Source of the DNA: JAJTFA01 sp044351265
GTDB taxonomy: Bacteria; Bacteroidota; Bacteroidia; UKL13-3
DNA: 64,000 nucleotides
Assembly: GCA_044351265.1 (NCBI GenBank)
Contig: JBILGC010000005.1
Coordinates: 15,716 to 79,715 of the forward strand
Direction: 5' to 3'
A program made the position numbers and the translations under genes. This document shows positions 56,724 to 64,000 of the stretch, piece by piece (the first letter of the stretch is position 1; every line of letters starts with the position of its first letter). The notes below the pieces were generated by a model. It saw only the letters and a program-made list of their open reading frames with translations, did not search any database and was not told where the DNA came from.

Positions 56724-57343
56724 CAATAACCATTATTTGTTTTCTTGGTGCCTATCTGCTAGGCTCAGTTCCCTCGGCAGTTTGGATTGGCAAAAATTTT
56801 TACGGCATTGATGTGAGGCAACACGGCAGTGGTAATGCCGGTGCTACCAATACACTTAGGGTATTGGGTAAAAAAGCCGGATTTATTGTATTGGGCATTG
56901 ATGCGCTAAAGGGCTTTGCAGCAGCCTCGCTTGCAATATATATTTTACCTGATGCAGGAGATGAAAACCTTTTGCTAATCTATAAAATGGTTTTAGGCTT
57001 TGTTGCGGTTTTAGGTCATGTATATCCGGTGTTTGCCGGCTTCAAAGGCGGTAAAGGTATTGCCACTCTACTGGGTATTGTCATGGCACTTAATGCCTGG
57101 CTTGCACTTTACTGCTTTATTTTGTTTGTATTAACTGTATCAATTACACGCTATATATCCGTGGGCTCTATGCTCTCGGCAATGGTAAGCCCGATTATTG
57201 CTTTTTGGCTTAATCAATACAATATTAACCCATTGTTTTATTTTTGTTGCGCAGTGGCTGTACTGGTTATTTATACTCACCGCTCCAATATTAAAAGATT
57301 AGCAGCAGGTAGTGAAAACCGTTTCAGTTTCAATAAAAAGTAA
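56720..57343 (+). CDS. plsY: Glycerol-3-phosphate acyltransferase PlsY
   Basis: The 207-residue protein has five or more membrane helices and the three PlsY motifs: motif 1 LLGSVPSAVWIGK, motif 2 HGSGNAGATNTLRVLGK and motif 3 GHVYPVFAGFKGGKGIAT. It transfers an acyl group from acyl-phosphate to glycerol 3-phosphate in the first step of phospholipid synthesis, at the inner membrane. The start overlaps the stop of the preceding large gene (ATGA), and clpS begins two bases after its end. Confidence 0.96.
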   Translation: MTITIICFLGAYLLGSVPSAVWIGKNFYGIDVRQHGSGNAGATNTLRVLGKKAGFIVLGIDALKGFAAASLAIYILPDAGDENLLLIYKMVLGFVAVLGHVYPVFAGFKGGKGIATLLGIVMALNAWLALYCFILFVLTVSITRYISVGSMLSAMVSPIIAFWLNQYNINPLFYFCCAVAVLVIYTHRSNIKRLAAGSENRFSFNKK

Positions 57344-57345
57344 AT

Positions 57346-57627
57346 ATGAGCAGAGAATTATTAAAACAGGAAGAATGGTCAGAAGTACTGGATGATATAG
57401 GCACGCCAGCAACCTTACTTCTGTTTAATGATGATGTAAATACATTTGATCACGTAATTGAGTGCCTGGTTAGAATTTGCAAGCATGAACCCCTTCAAGC
57501 CGAGCAATCTGCCCTCATCGTTCATTCTAAAGGCAAATGTGTAGTTAAAACAGGCGACTACCGCGAACTGGCAGCTATGTGCCAGGCATTGTGTGACGAA
57601 GATTTAAGCGCAGCCATGGGCGAATAA
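57346..57627 (+). CDS. clpS: ATP-dependent Clp protease adaptor ClpS
   Basis: The 93-residue protein has the ClpS fold: LLLFNDDVNTFDHVIECLVR and VHSKGKCVVKTGDYREL, the latter with the region that touches ClpA. ClpS delivers N-end-rule substrates to the ClpAP protease; the Asp residues in NDDVNT bind the N-terminal amine of the substrate. It lies two bases after plsY and 27 bases before the CoA-transferase genes, so it is probably in the same transcript. Confidence 0.95.
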   Translation: MSRELLKQEEWSEVLDDIGTPATLLLFNDDVNTFDHVIECLVRICKHEPLQAEQSALIVHSKGKCVVKTGDYRELAAMCQALCDEDLSAAMGE

Positions 57628-57654
57628 TCAATAAAATTAACTTAGGTGTAATTT

Positions 57655-58356
57655 ATGCTAAATAAAATTGTAGAAAATGCCGATCAGGCTATACATGACA
57701 TACAAGACGGAGCAGTTTTAATGCTCGGTGGTTTTGGTTTGTGCGGAATTCCTGAAAATTGCCTTGCTGCGCTGGTACGCAAAGGAGTAAAAAATTTAAC
57801 ATGCATTTCTAATAATGCCGGTGTAGATGATTTTGGTATTGGCCTGATGCTGAAAACACGACAAGTGAAAAAAATGATTTCTTCATATGTGGGAGAAAAT
57901 GCTGAATTCGAGAGACAGCTGCTTAGTGGCGAACTTGAGGTTGAACTAATCCCTCAGGGAACGCTTGCTACACGCTGCCTTGCAGCAGGCTATGGTATGC
58001 CTGCTATTTATACTCCGGCAGGTGTGGGAACTGAAGTGGCACAAGGAAAAGAAGTGCGTGAGTTTAATGGAAAACAATACTTACTTGAACATGCCTTCAA
58101 GTCTGACTTTGCAATTGTAAAAGCCTGGAAAGGCGATACACACGGAAATCTTGTTTTCAGAGCCACATCCAGAAATTTTAATCCTTTAATGGCAATGGCA
58201 GGAAAAATTACCATAGCTGAGGTAGAAGAACTATTGCCTGCCGGCCAGCTCGATCCCGATATGATACACACCCCTGGTATTTATGTAAACCGCATTTTTC
58301 TCGGTGTAGATTATGAAAAAAGAATTGAACAGGTAACCACTCGTTTAAAAAATTAA
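57655..58356 (+). CDS. scoA: 3-oxoacid CoA-transferase subunit A
   Basis: The 233-residue protein has the family start (VENADQAIHDIQDGAVLMLGG), GFGLCGIPENCLAAL, the CoA-binding GGF-type loop, and ERQLLSGELEVELIPQGTLA, FTPAGVGTEVA-type segment YTPAGVGTEVAQGKEVREF. It forms the alpha subunit of a succinyl-CoA:3-ketoacid CoA-transferase, which activates acetoacetate. Subunit B follows after four bases. The gene pair allows use of ketone bodies or interconversion of CoA esters linked to the TCA cycle. Confidence 0.95.
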   Translation: MLNKIVENADQAIHDIQDGAVLMLGGFGLCGIPENCLAALVRKGVKNLTCISNNAGVDDFGIGLMLKTRQVKKMISSYVGENAEFERQLLSGELEVELIPQGTLATRCLAAGYGMPAIYTPAGVGTEVAQGKEVREFNGKQYLLEHAFKSDFAIVKAWKGDTHGNLVFRATSRNFNPLMAMAGKITIAEVEELLPAGQLDPDMIHTPGIYVNRIFLGVDYEKRIEQVTTRLKN

Positions 58357-58360
58357 GTGC

Positions 58361-59014
58361 ATGTTAGATAAGTATGGAATAGCGAAGCGCATCGCAAAAG
58401 AACTGAAAGACGGCTACTACGTAAATCTTGGCATTGGTATACCCACGCTGGTTGCTAATTATGTACCGGACGGTATCGAAGTGATATTGCAATCAGAAAA
58501 TGGATTGCTTGGAATCGGGCCGTTCCCCTTTGCCGATGAAGTAGATGCTGACCTCATTAATGCAGGCAAGCAAACGGTAACCACCACCAAAGGTTCTTCA
58601 TTTTTTGATAGTGCCATGAGCTTTGGCATGATACGTAGCGGCAGAGTAGATTTAACTGTTTTGGGTGCTATGGAAGTAGCCGATAATGGTGATATCGCCA
58701 ATTGGAAAATACCGGGAAAAATGGTGAAAGGCATGGGTGGCGCAATGGATTTAGTAGCTTCTGCTAAAAATATTATTGTAGCCATGCAGCATGTAAATAA
58801 AGCCGGTGAAAGCAAATTATTAAGCAAATGTACATTACCCATAACTGGCTTGGGTTGTGTAAAAAAAGTAGTAACAGAACTGGGGGTATTCGATATTACA
58901 CCGGAAGGTTTCAAGTGTGTAGAATATGCTCCGGGCGTATCGTTGGATTATATCAAAGAAAAAACCCTAGGACGCCTAGTCATTGCTGATGATGTGAAGG
59001 AAATGAGTGTTTAA
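58361..59014 (+). CDS. scoB: 3-oxoacid CoA-transferase subunit B
   Basis: The 217-residue protein has LKDGYYVNLGIGIPTLVANY and QSENGLLGIGPFP, in which the Glu forms the CoA thioester intermediate. Further on come FGMIRSGRVDLTVLGAMEV and KCTLPITGLGCVKKVVTEL, as in the beta subunit of succinyl-CoA:acetoacetate CoA-transferases. It pairs with the A subunit encoded immediately before it. A terminator hairpin follows 25 bases later. Confidence 0.96.
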   Translation: MLDKYGIAKRIAKELKDGYYVNLGIGIPTLVANYVPDGIEVILQSENGLLGIGPFPFADEVDADLINAGKQTVTTTKGSSFFDSAMSFGMIRSGRVDLTVLGAMEVADNGDIANWKIPGKMVKGMGGAMDLVASAKNIIVAMQHVNKAGESKLLSKCTLPITGLGCVKKVVTELGVFDITPEGFKCVEYAPGVSLDYIKEKTLGRLVIADDVKEMSV

Positions 59015-59039
59015 CTGAATCGTACTAAATATATTTTTT

Positions 59040-59075
59040 AAAAGGCATTCTACCAATGGATGCCTTTTCTTTTTA
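59040..59075 (+). terminator. Rho-independent terminator after scoB
   Basis: A perfect nine-base stem AAAAGGCAT/ATGCCTTTT with an 11-base loop is followed by TCTTTTT. It separates the CoA-transferase unit from mdh. Confidence 0.8.
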
Positions 59076-59184
59076 TGATAATTTGGGCACATAAAATCTT
59101 CTTTCAAATAAATTTTTAACAGTGAAGTAAAAAACTAATTTCGCACACGATTTTTTAAACGATTTAAAACTAAATATTTATACC

Positions 59185-60126
59185 ATGACAAAAGTATCCG
59201 TAATTGGTGCAGGTGCAGTAGGAGCAACCACTGCCGATGTAATTGCTTACCGCGAACTGGCAGATGAAGTAGTGCTGCTGGATGTGAAAGAAGGATTTGC
59301 CGAAGGCAAGGCCCTCGATATTAATCAAACCACTTCGTTGCTGGGCATGAAAACCCGCATCAGCGGAACAACTAACGATTACAGCAAAACAGCCAATTCC
59401 GATGTGGTGGTTATCACTTCAGGTATTCCGCGAAAACCGGGCATGACCCGCGAAGAGTTGATTGGTACCAATGCCAATATCGTAAAATCAGTAGCTGAAA
59501 ACGTATTGAAGCATTCACCCAATGCAATCATTGTGGTAGTTTCAAACCCGATGGACACGATGACTTATCTAGCACTTAAATCAACTGGGCTTCCTAAAAA
59601 TCGCATTATTGGTATGGGCGGTTTGTTGGATAGTGCACGTTTCAAAGGATACTTAGGATTGGCATTAAACCAACCAACTGCCGATATTCAGGGAACAGTA
59701 ATTGGAGGACACGGAGATACCACCATGATTCCATTAACGCGTTTGGCTACCATAAACGGTATTCCGGTTTCGAATACACTAAGTGCCGATAAATTGAAAG
59801 AAATTAGCGATGCAACCATGGTGGGCGGAGCTACCTTAACCAAACTGTTGGGCACATCAGCATGGTATGCACCGGGTGCGGCTTCAGCATTATTGGTAGA
59901 GAGCATCGTTCGCGACCAGAAACGTATAATGCCTTGCTGTGTGCATTTGGATGGTGAGTATGGCCAAAAAGACATATGTTTAGGCGTGCCGGTTACCATT
60001 GGCAAAAATGGTTGGGAAGCCATTATTGATTACAAACTGAATGCTGAAGAACAAGATCTGTTCAATAAGAGTGCTGATGCGGTGCGCAACATGAATAATG
60101 TGTTGAAAGAAATAGCTGTACTTTAA
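59185..60126 (+). CDS. mdh: Malate dehydrogenase
   Basis: The 313-residue protein has the NAD-binding GAGAVGATTADVIAY and ITSGIPRKPGMTREELIGTN (the mobile loop with substrate Arg residues). VVVSNPMDTMTYLALK and IGGHGDTTMIPL carry the catalytic Asp and His motifs, with GMGGLLDSARF between them. This is the LDH-like type of malate dehydrogenase common in Bacteroidota. It oxidises malate to oxaloacetate in the TCA cycle. A possible -7 variant (TAATTTCG, 59136-59143) and a strong terminator downstream suggest it is transcribed alone. Confidence 0.97.
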   Translation: MTKVSVIGAGAVGATTADVIAYRELADEVVLLDVKEGFAEGKALDINQTTSLLGMKTRISGTTNDYSKTANSDVVVITSGIPRKPGMTREELIGTNANIVKSVAENVLKHSPNAIIVVVSNPMDTMTYLALKSTGLPKNRIIGMGGLLDSARFKGYLGLALNQPTADIQGTVIGGHGDTTMIPLTRLATINGIPVSNTLSADKLKEISDATMVGGATLTKLLGTSAWYAPGAASALLVESIVRDQKRIMPCCVHLDGEYGQKDICLGVPVTIGKNGWEAIIDYKLNAEEQDLFNKSADAVRNMNNVLKEIAVL

Positions 60127-60147
60127 TAGTGTTATCTTAATTTTTTT

Positions 60148-60184
60148 CAAAGACGTTTCCACTTAAAGAAACGTCTTTGTTTAT
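60148..60184 (+). terminator. Rho-independent terminator after mdh
   Basis: A perfect 12-base stem CAAAGACGTTTC/GAAACGTCTTTG with an eight-base loop lies 21 bases after the stop and is followed by TTTATTA. It also precedes the next gene by about 15 bases, so that gene's frame must start at the ATG at 60195, not at a TTG inside the hairpin. Confidence 0.85.
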
Positions 60185-60194
60185 TAAAGGCTAT

Positions 60195-60632
60195 ATGAGA
60201 TTTACAATTCCATTGCAGGTTAAAAAACTGGAACCGGGCAATTATCATGCTTTTATAAATATAACCGTTGATAATAAGCCATGTCGCCTACTGATTGATA
60301 CGGGCGCCTCTAAAACTGTATTTGACGCAGAACAGATTTTACAATTTGTGGATGAGCAAGAGTTTAAAAAGCATCCGGCAAAATCGGTTGGTTTGGGTGC
60401 TAAAGCTATGGATACCCATGTAGTGGTGATTAGGCAACTATTATTAGGCAAGCTCGCTAAAAAGAAAATGGAGGTTGCTGTTTTGGATTTGTATCATGTA
60501 AACCAAACGTACAGCGCACTTAAACTTCCAAAAATTCATGGTGTGTTGGGTAGCGATATCTTGCACAAATACCAGGCTATTATTGATTATGGCAAGAAGC
60601 AACTGGTGCTTCAAAAAAATGCTAAGGCTTAG
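60195..60632 (+). CDS. Retropepsin-like aspartic protease
   Basis: The ATG at 60195 gives 145 residues with no signal peptide. The catalytic motif is LLIDTGASKTVFDAE (Asp35-Thr-Gly), and IHGVLGSDILHKYQAIIDYG is the second conserved loop and strand of the single-domain retropepsin fold. Such proteins act as homodimers, one Asp from each chain. The cellular target is unknown. It converges on the YajQ gene with a four-base overlap. Confidence 0.8.
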   Translation: MRFTIPLQVKKLEPGNYHAFINITVDNKPCRLLIDTGASKTVFDAEQILQFVDEQEFKKHPAKSVGLGAKAMDTHVVVIRQLLLGKLAKKKMEVAVLDLYHVNQTYSALKLPKIHGVLGSDILHKYQAIIDYGKKQLVLQKNAKA

Positions 60633-61120
60633 CTACGCATATTGTCAAATTGCAATGGTATTTCAAAATCATGCCCTCTTACCTTGCCAATGGTGGCCTG
60701 CAATTCATCTATTGATTTACCGGTAACCCTTACCTGATCATCCATAATGCTCGCCTGCACTTTTAACTTGCTGTCTTTAATAAATTGAACCACCTTCTTT
60801 GCAGTTTCCTTATCAAGGCCCTCTCTTATTTTAAGTTCTTGCAGCACATGCTTGCCGCTAGGTCTTGGCTCTGAAGATAAGTCGAGCAACCGCGGATCCA
60901 GCTGTTGTTTACTCATTTTACTCAAGATAATATCTATAAGCGAGGTGAGCGCCATATCTTGTTTGGCCTGCAGCTTAACGAGCTTAGTTTTTTTATCCAA
61001 CTCAATCTCGCACTCTTCTGCTTTCAGGTCATAGCGGTTTATGAGTTCCTTCTTGGCTATGTTAATGGCATTGTCAATTTTCTGTAAGTCGATTTTGCTT
61101 ACAATGTCAAAACTTGGCAT
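60629..61120 (-). CDS. YajQ family nucleotide-binding protein (DUF520)
   Basis: The ATG at 61120 gives the standard 163 residues, starting MPSFDIVSKIDLQKIDNAIN. Further conserved parts are TKLVKLQAKQDMALTSLIDI, GKHVLQELKIREGLDKETAK and the C-terminal DELQATIGKVRGHDFEIPLQ. YajQ proteins have two RRM-like ferredoxin folds that bind nucleic acid or, in Xanthomonas and Pseudomonas, cyclic di-GMP. Which ligand applies here is unknown. The gene is divergent from the MbnP-like gene. Confidence 0.92.
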   Translation of the reverse strand: MPSFDIVSKIDLQKIDNAINIAKKELINRYDLKAEECEIELDKKTKLVKLQAKQDMALTSLIDIILSKMSKQQLDPRLLDLSSEPRPSGKHVLQELKIREGLDKETAKKVVQFIKDSKLKVQASIMDDQVRVTGKSIDELQATIGKVRGHDFEIPLQFDNMRS

Positions 61121-61156
61121 AATGTGTTTTAAGTAAAAATTATGATTCGAAAATAC

Positions 61157-61164
61157 TAACTTTG
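61157..61164 (+). promoter_or_regulatory. Candidate -7 box (TAACTTTG) for the MbnP/MbnH-like pair
   Basis: Exact TAnnTTTG octamer 20 bases upstream of the TTG start at 61185. The -33 region has no clear TTTG. Its position supports the TTG start. Confidence 0.42.
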
Positions 61165-61184
61165 ATTGTTCAAAAAACAAAAAA

Positions 61185-61952
61185 TTGAGAAAGCATTATA
61201 TCTTCAACACATTCCTGATGCTGTTAGTGATAGCAGTTGTGCCAGGATTAAATTCATGCAGCGATGAAGCTGATGATGAATATAATGGTGTAGAGATTAA
61301 CGGTACAGGAAGTTTAACACTTCAGTTCAATCATTTTTTTGGCAGCAAGCCTCTAAAATATGCTCCCGATAGTTTTTTCTCGGCCGCAGGAGATACCATC
61401 AAAATTACAAAACTGGCTTATTATATTTCTAATATTACGCTGGAGAATGAGGCAGGAGCCAAAACTAATCTAAACACGTATCAATTAATAAATGAAGGGG
61501 TATCTTCAACCAAAACAATTACGCTGAGCAATATTCCTCCAGATAAATATAAGTCCATCTCATTTGTGTTGGGCATAGATAGCATTCGCAATCACAGTGG
61601 TGTGCAGGATGGTGATTTAGATCCTGCCTATGGCATGTTCTGGACCTGGAATACTGGTTATATTTTCTTTAGGTTAATTGGTAGGTTTGGTAAATCAGAC
61701 AAGCCAATTTCTTATGATGTTGGCGGAGATAATCACAGCAATATTTTTAAATTTCCGCTAACAGGTGCCAAAGTAAAATCTAATCAGGTGCAAATGCAGT
61801 TGAACATGGATGTAGCAGAGTTTTTTACCGGACCATATATCATTAATTTGCAGCAGGATGTTCATGAAGTGCATTCAGGTACTGATACCCAAATACTGCC
61901 TCGCCTTTATCAGAACATGAAAGATATCTTTACACTCACCAATATTCAATAG
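61185..61952 (+). CDS. mbnP: MbnP-like copper-associated lipoprotein (TTG start)
   Basis: The 255-residue protein begins at TTG, giving a lipoprotein signal (MRKHYIFNTFLMLLVIAVVP, Cys at residue 25 in LNSC). The next ATG, at residue 12, would remove the basic N-terminus. The mature part follows the MbnP-like pattern: SLTLQFNHFFGSKPLKY, DTIKITKLAYYISNITL, and YGMFWTWNTGYIFFRLIG, with Trp153 and Trp155. In the characterised methanotroph protein a Trp is converted to kynurenine by the diheme partner MbnH, and the protein binds copper. The partner-like gene follows after four bases. Function here is inferred from family and context. Confidence 0.8.
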   Translation: MRKHYIFNTFLMLLVIAVVPGLNSCSDEADDEYNGVEINGTGSLTLQFNHFFGSKPLKYAPDSFFSAAGDTIKITKLAYYISNITLENEAGAKTNLNTYQLINEGVSSTKTITLSNIPPDKYKSISFVLGIDSIRNHSGVQDGDLDPAYGMFWTWNTGYIFFRLIGRFGKSDKPISYDVGGDNHSNIFKFPLTGAKVKSNQVQMQLNMDVAEFFTGPYIINLQQDVHEVHSGTDTQILPRLYQNMKDIFTLTNIQ

Positions 61953-61956
61953 CGCA

Positions 61957-63078
61957 ATGAGGAAATTCTTTTTGCCATTTGTATTGTTTATTATGGTTGC
62001 CAGCTGTTTGTTGGCTTGTCGCAAAGACAGTGAAGTGAGAGATGATGTGCAGCCGCCACCTGCTGATACCACCAAACCATTTAAGGCTACACCATATCCG
62101 ATTGCCCTCCCACCGGGCTGGCCATCCATGTTTATTCCTACCGATAATCCGTTAACCGTAGAGGGTGTAGAATTGGGTAGGAAATTGTTCTATGACCCCA
62201 TTCTTTCCAAAACAAATTCCATGTCTTGTGGTACCTGCCACAATATAAAATTTGCCTTTACCGATAATGGCAAACAATTTAGCGAAGGCTTAAACGGAGA
62301 GAAGGGCACACGCAACTCTATGCCACTATTTAATTTAGGATGGGTTGAAAAATATAATCAAACAAACCATAAGTTTTTCTGGGATGGTGGCGCAGCAGAT
62401 ATGGAATCGCAAGTGCTAGGCCCCATAACCAACCCAATAGAAATGAATGAAACGCTGCTCAACGTTTTGCAGAAATTACAGCAACACGCAGTTTATCCGG
62501 GGTTGTTTAAAAAGGCATTCGGAACCGATAGTGTTACCACCAAGCACCTCATAAAAGCTATTGCACAATTTGAACGAACCATCATTTCTTTTGGCTCAAG
62601 GTATGATATGTATATGGTTACCAAAAACCGTAATTTGCTTACAGACCAGGAGTGGCGTGGATTTGACTTGTTTAATAAGGAGGTGATAGATGGTGGTGCC
62701 GATTGTTTCCATTGCCACAATATCACCTCTCCTTTTTCTTCTGATTTTCAGTTTCACCACAACGGACATGAAAGCACAGATGAAGGGCTTAAACGCATTA
62801 CAGGCAATCCGGAAGATATGGGTAAATTCCGTACGCCTAGCCTCAGAAACCTTGTTTTTACAGCTCCTTATATGCATGATGGCAGACTAAAAACATTGGA
62901 AGAGGTAGTAGAGTTTTACAATTCAGGAGCCATTAGGGTTTTTCCTGCAGATGAGCTAATCAGAAAAAATCCGGATGGCCTAAATCTTACACCACAAAAA
63001 AAGGCCGATTTAGTGGCGTTTCTAATGGCCTTAACAGACTCTACCCTCCTTACCAAATCTCATCTGATGGCACCCTGA
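61957..63078 (+). CDS. mbnH: Diheme cytochrome c peroxidase/MauG family lipoprotein (MbnH-like)
   Basis: The 373-residue protein has a lipoprotein signal (Cys21 in VASCLLACRKD). Two haem c motifs are present: Cys91-x-x-Cys94-His95 (SCGTCHN) and Cys250-x-x-Cys253-His254 (DCFHCHN), spaced as in bacterial diheme peroxidases and MauG. Other family segments include NPIEMNETLLNVL, AIAQFERTIISFGSRYDMY and RTPSLRNLVFTAPYMHDGR. The direct pairing with an MbnP-like gene suggests that its job is oxidation of a Trp in that partner, not classical peroxide removal. That distinction is inference. Haem attachment would need cytochrome c maturation, for which the DsbD-like protein could supply electrons. Confidence 0.9.
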   Translation: MRKFFLPFVLFIMVASCLLACRKDSEVRDDVQPPPADTTKPFKATPYPIALPPGWPSMFIPTDNPLTVEGVELGRKLFYDPILSKTNSMSCGTCHNIKFAFTDNGKQFSEGLNGEKGTRNSMPLFNLGWVEKYNQTNHKFFWDGGAADMESQVLGPITNPIEMNETLLNVLQKLQQHAVYPGLFKKAFGTDSVTTKHLIKAIAQFERTIISFGSRYDMYMVTKNRNLLTDQEWRGFDLFNKEVIDGGADCFHCHNITSPFSSDFQFHHNGHESTDEGLKRITGNPEDMGKFRTPSLRNLVFTAPYMHDGRLKTLEEVVEFYNSGAIRVFPADELIRKNPDGLNLTPQKKADLVAFLMALTDSTLLTKSHLMAP

Positions 63079-63097
63079 GAAATAAAAGTTTCCCGCA

Positions 63098-63128
63098 TTT
63101 GATTTTTTATTAAAAAAATGTAGTTTTG
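63098..63128 (+). promoter_or_regulatory. Promoter of the secreted protein at 63168 (TTTG-N19-TAGTTTTG)
   Basis: The -33 TTTG (63098-63101) and -7 TAGTTTTG (63121-63128) are separated by exactly 19 bases, the Bacteroidota consensus. The ATG is 39 bases downstream of the -7 box. Confidence 0.7.
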
Positions 63129-63167
63129 ATTGTTAAACCTCTTCCTTATAGAAAATTAATACTTGAT

Positions 63168-64000
63168 ATGAAATTAATATCTACCTCTAAACTATCGCGT
63201 AAAATCATCGTTTCGTTGTTTTTACTGCTTTCATCTTTTGCTGAGTTAGTAGCGCAAAGTGTAATACCGTATAACTTTTTCGCATTTTCAAGACCTTTTG
63301 TGCCTATTTCAGGTGGCACAATTGTTTCATCGATTCATACAGATGATGCTGTTGCTACTCAAAGTTATCCAATTGGCTTTGATTTTGTATTTGGTGGGCA
63401 AACTTTCACGCATTTCTGGCCATCATCTAATATGTTTTTAACACTAGGAACAGCATCTATGACCGCCCCTACCAATTGTTTAAGTTGCGCATTTACAACT
63501 CACGGCACTTCATCGGCTCTTTATCCTTTCAATCACGATGCCTATGGTCTTTCAACCGGTGCAGAAGCGTCCTTTAATGTAACAGGTGCTGCCCCTTACA
63601 GGGTTTTTACCTTTCAATACTTGAATTGGGGTACTTGTTGCGGTGCTACACCATATTTTTCTATTCAGGTTATTTTGTATGAAACACATAATGTAGTTGA
63701 ATACCATTATCGTTTGGAGCAGCCAAGCTCTCCTTCTACAAGAGTTGGTATTATTGGTAATTCAACCTCATTTAGAAGTTTAAGCGATCGGTCTGCTGCA
63801 CCAAGCAGCCAACTTAACGTAGACGTTGCAGCTGCTGGGGTTCCTCCTAATAATCAAGTTTATCAGTTTACATTGTATAATAGTTCAACATTTCCTTCTG
63901 TAGGCCCTCAAGTTCCTGCTCTTGCGAGCTTTGTATACAATCCGAGCATAGACACGGCATGGATACAGAGCCCATATACGTTTGTAAACACGTCAAATAA
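63168..64000 (+). CDS. Large secreted surface-like protein, N-terminal part (runs past window end)
   Basis: The frame is open from the ATG at 63168 to the last base (277 codons). A signal peptide (about 1-27, SLFLLLSSFAELVAQ) is followed by SVIPYNFFAFSRPFVPISGG and GFDFVFGGQTFTHFWPSSNM, a pattern common at the start of T9SS-exported repeat proteins. The rest of the visible part is beta-rich, without repeats clear enough to name. A sorting domain may lie beyond the edge. It has a strong promoter of its own, 89 bases after the diheme gene, so it is probably a separate transcript. Confidence 0.8.
   Translation, partial: MKLISTSKLSRKIIVSLFLLLSSFAELVAQSVIPYNFFAFSRPFVPISGGTIVSSIHTDDAVATQSYPIGFDFVFGGQTFTHFWPSSNMFLTLGTASMTAPTNCLSCAFTTHGTSSALYPFNHDAYGLSTGAEASFNVTGAAPYRVFTFQYLNWGTCCGATPYFSIQVILYETHNVVEYHYRLEQPSSPSTRVGIIGNSTSFRSLSDRSAAPSSQLNVDVAAAGVPPNNQVYQFTLYNSSTFPSVGPQVPALASFVYNPSIDTAWIQSPYTFVNTSN

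Noticed and set aside
58459..58914. 151-codon minus-strand open frame inside scoB
   Set aside because: Antisense to a confident CoA-transferase subunit; composition reflects the complementary strand.
1..64000. CRISPR arrays, tRNA/rRNA genes, prophage or defence islands
   Set aside because: Reading both strands gave no regularly spaced direct repeats, cloverleaf-like segments with a CCA end, integrase or phage structural genes, or known defence-gene cores.

Overview
The window is a dense chromosomal segment of moderately AT-rich DNA from a member of the Bacteroidota. The evidence is SprA, the giant translocon protein of the type IX secretion system (T9SS); proteins ending in both T9SS sorting-domain types; the Bacteroidota-type glmU; DUF2480 and DUF4270 proteins; and promoters of the TTTG-N18/19-TAnnTTTG kind. 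The many aerobic, menaquinone and gliding/T9SS functions suggest a Chitinophagales- or Sphingobacteriales-like lineage, but rank below phylum is inference. I see no tRNA, rRNA, CRISPR array, insertion sequence or prophage.

Layout. 1-4.4 kb: a type III polyketide synthase (cut by the edge) overlapping a UbiA prenyltransferase, divergent from an OmpR-type regulator and a TPR sensor kinase. 4.4-10.7 kb: DUF2480 protein, prolyl oligopeptidase, histidine phosphatase, hotdog thioesterase overlapping isochorismate synthase (menaquinone), and a T9SS-exported esterase. 10.8-18.6 kb: sprA and ruvA. 18.6-27.7 kb: small secreted proteins, a YdeI-like protein, gmhA, a DsbD-like reductase, a LysM glucosaminidase with a membrane glycosyltransferase, and two convergent PLP enzymes. 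27.7-41.6 kb: a 1.6 kb-residue-class secreted adhesin-like protein with a type B sorting domain, a pair of amidohydrolase-fold proteins of which one has lost its metal site, a Nudix hydrolase, small cytosolic proteins, an epimerase, and a divergent arginase-fold protein that has also lost most metal ligands.

41.8-49.8 kb: a minus-strand run (half-length starch synthase, DUF4270 lipoprotein, DAHP synthase, glmS) divergent from panC and lutB. 49.9-60.1 kb: core metabolism on the plus strand (rpmE2, alternative glmU, tpiA, a 1449-residue exported protein of unknown function, plsY, clpS, a two-subunit CoA-transferase, mdh), with clear terminators between units. 60.2-64 kb: a retropepsin-like protease, a YajQ protein, a lipoprotein pair resembling the MbnP/MbnH copper-handling system, and the start of another secreted protein.

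Most genes are housekeeping or conserved accessory genes. The items most worth attention are the MbnP/MbnH-like pair, the metal-site-less amidohydrolase and arginase homologues, the half-length GT5 protein in its operon, the edge-truncated polyketide synthase/prenyltransferase unit, and the unexplained 1449-residue protein. At least four genes appear to begin with TTG. I did not find anything that can be confidently called a new defence or mobile system.
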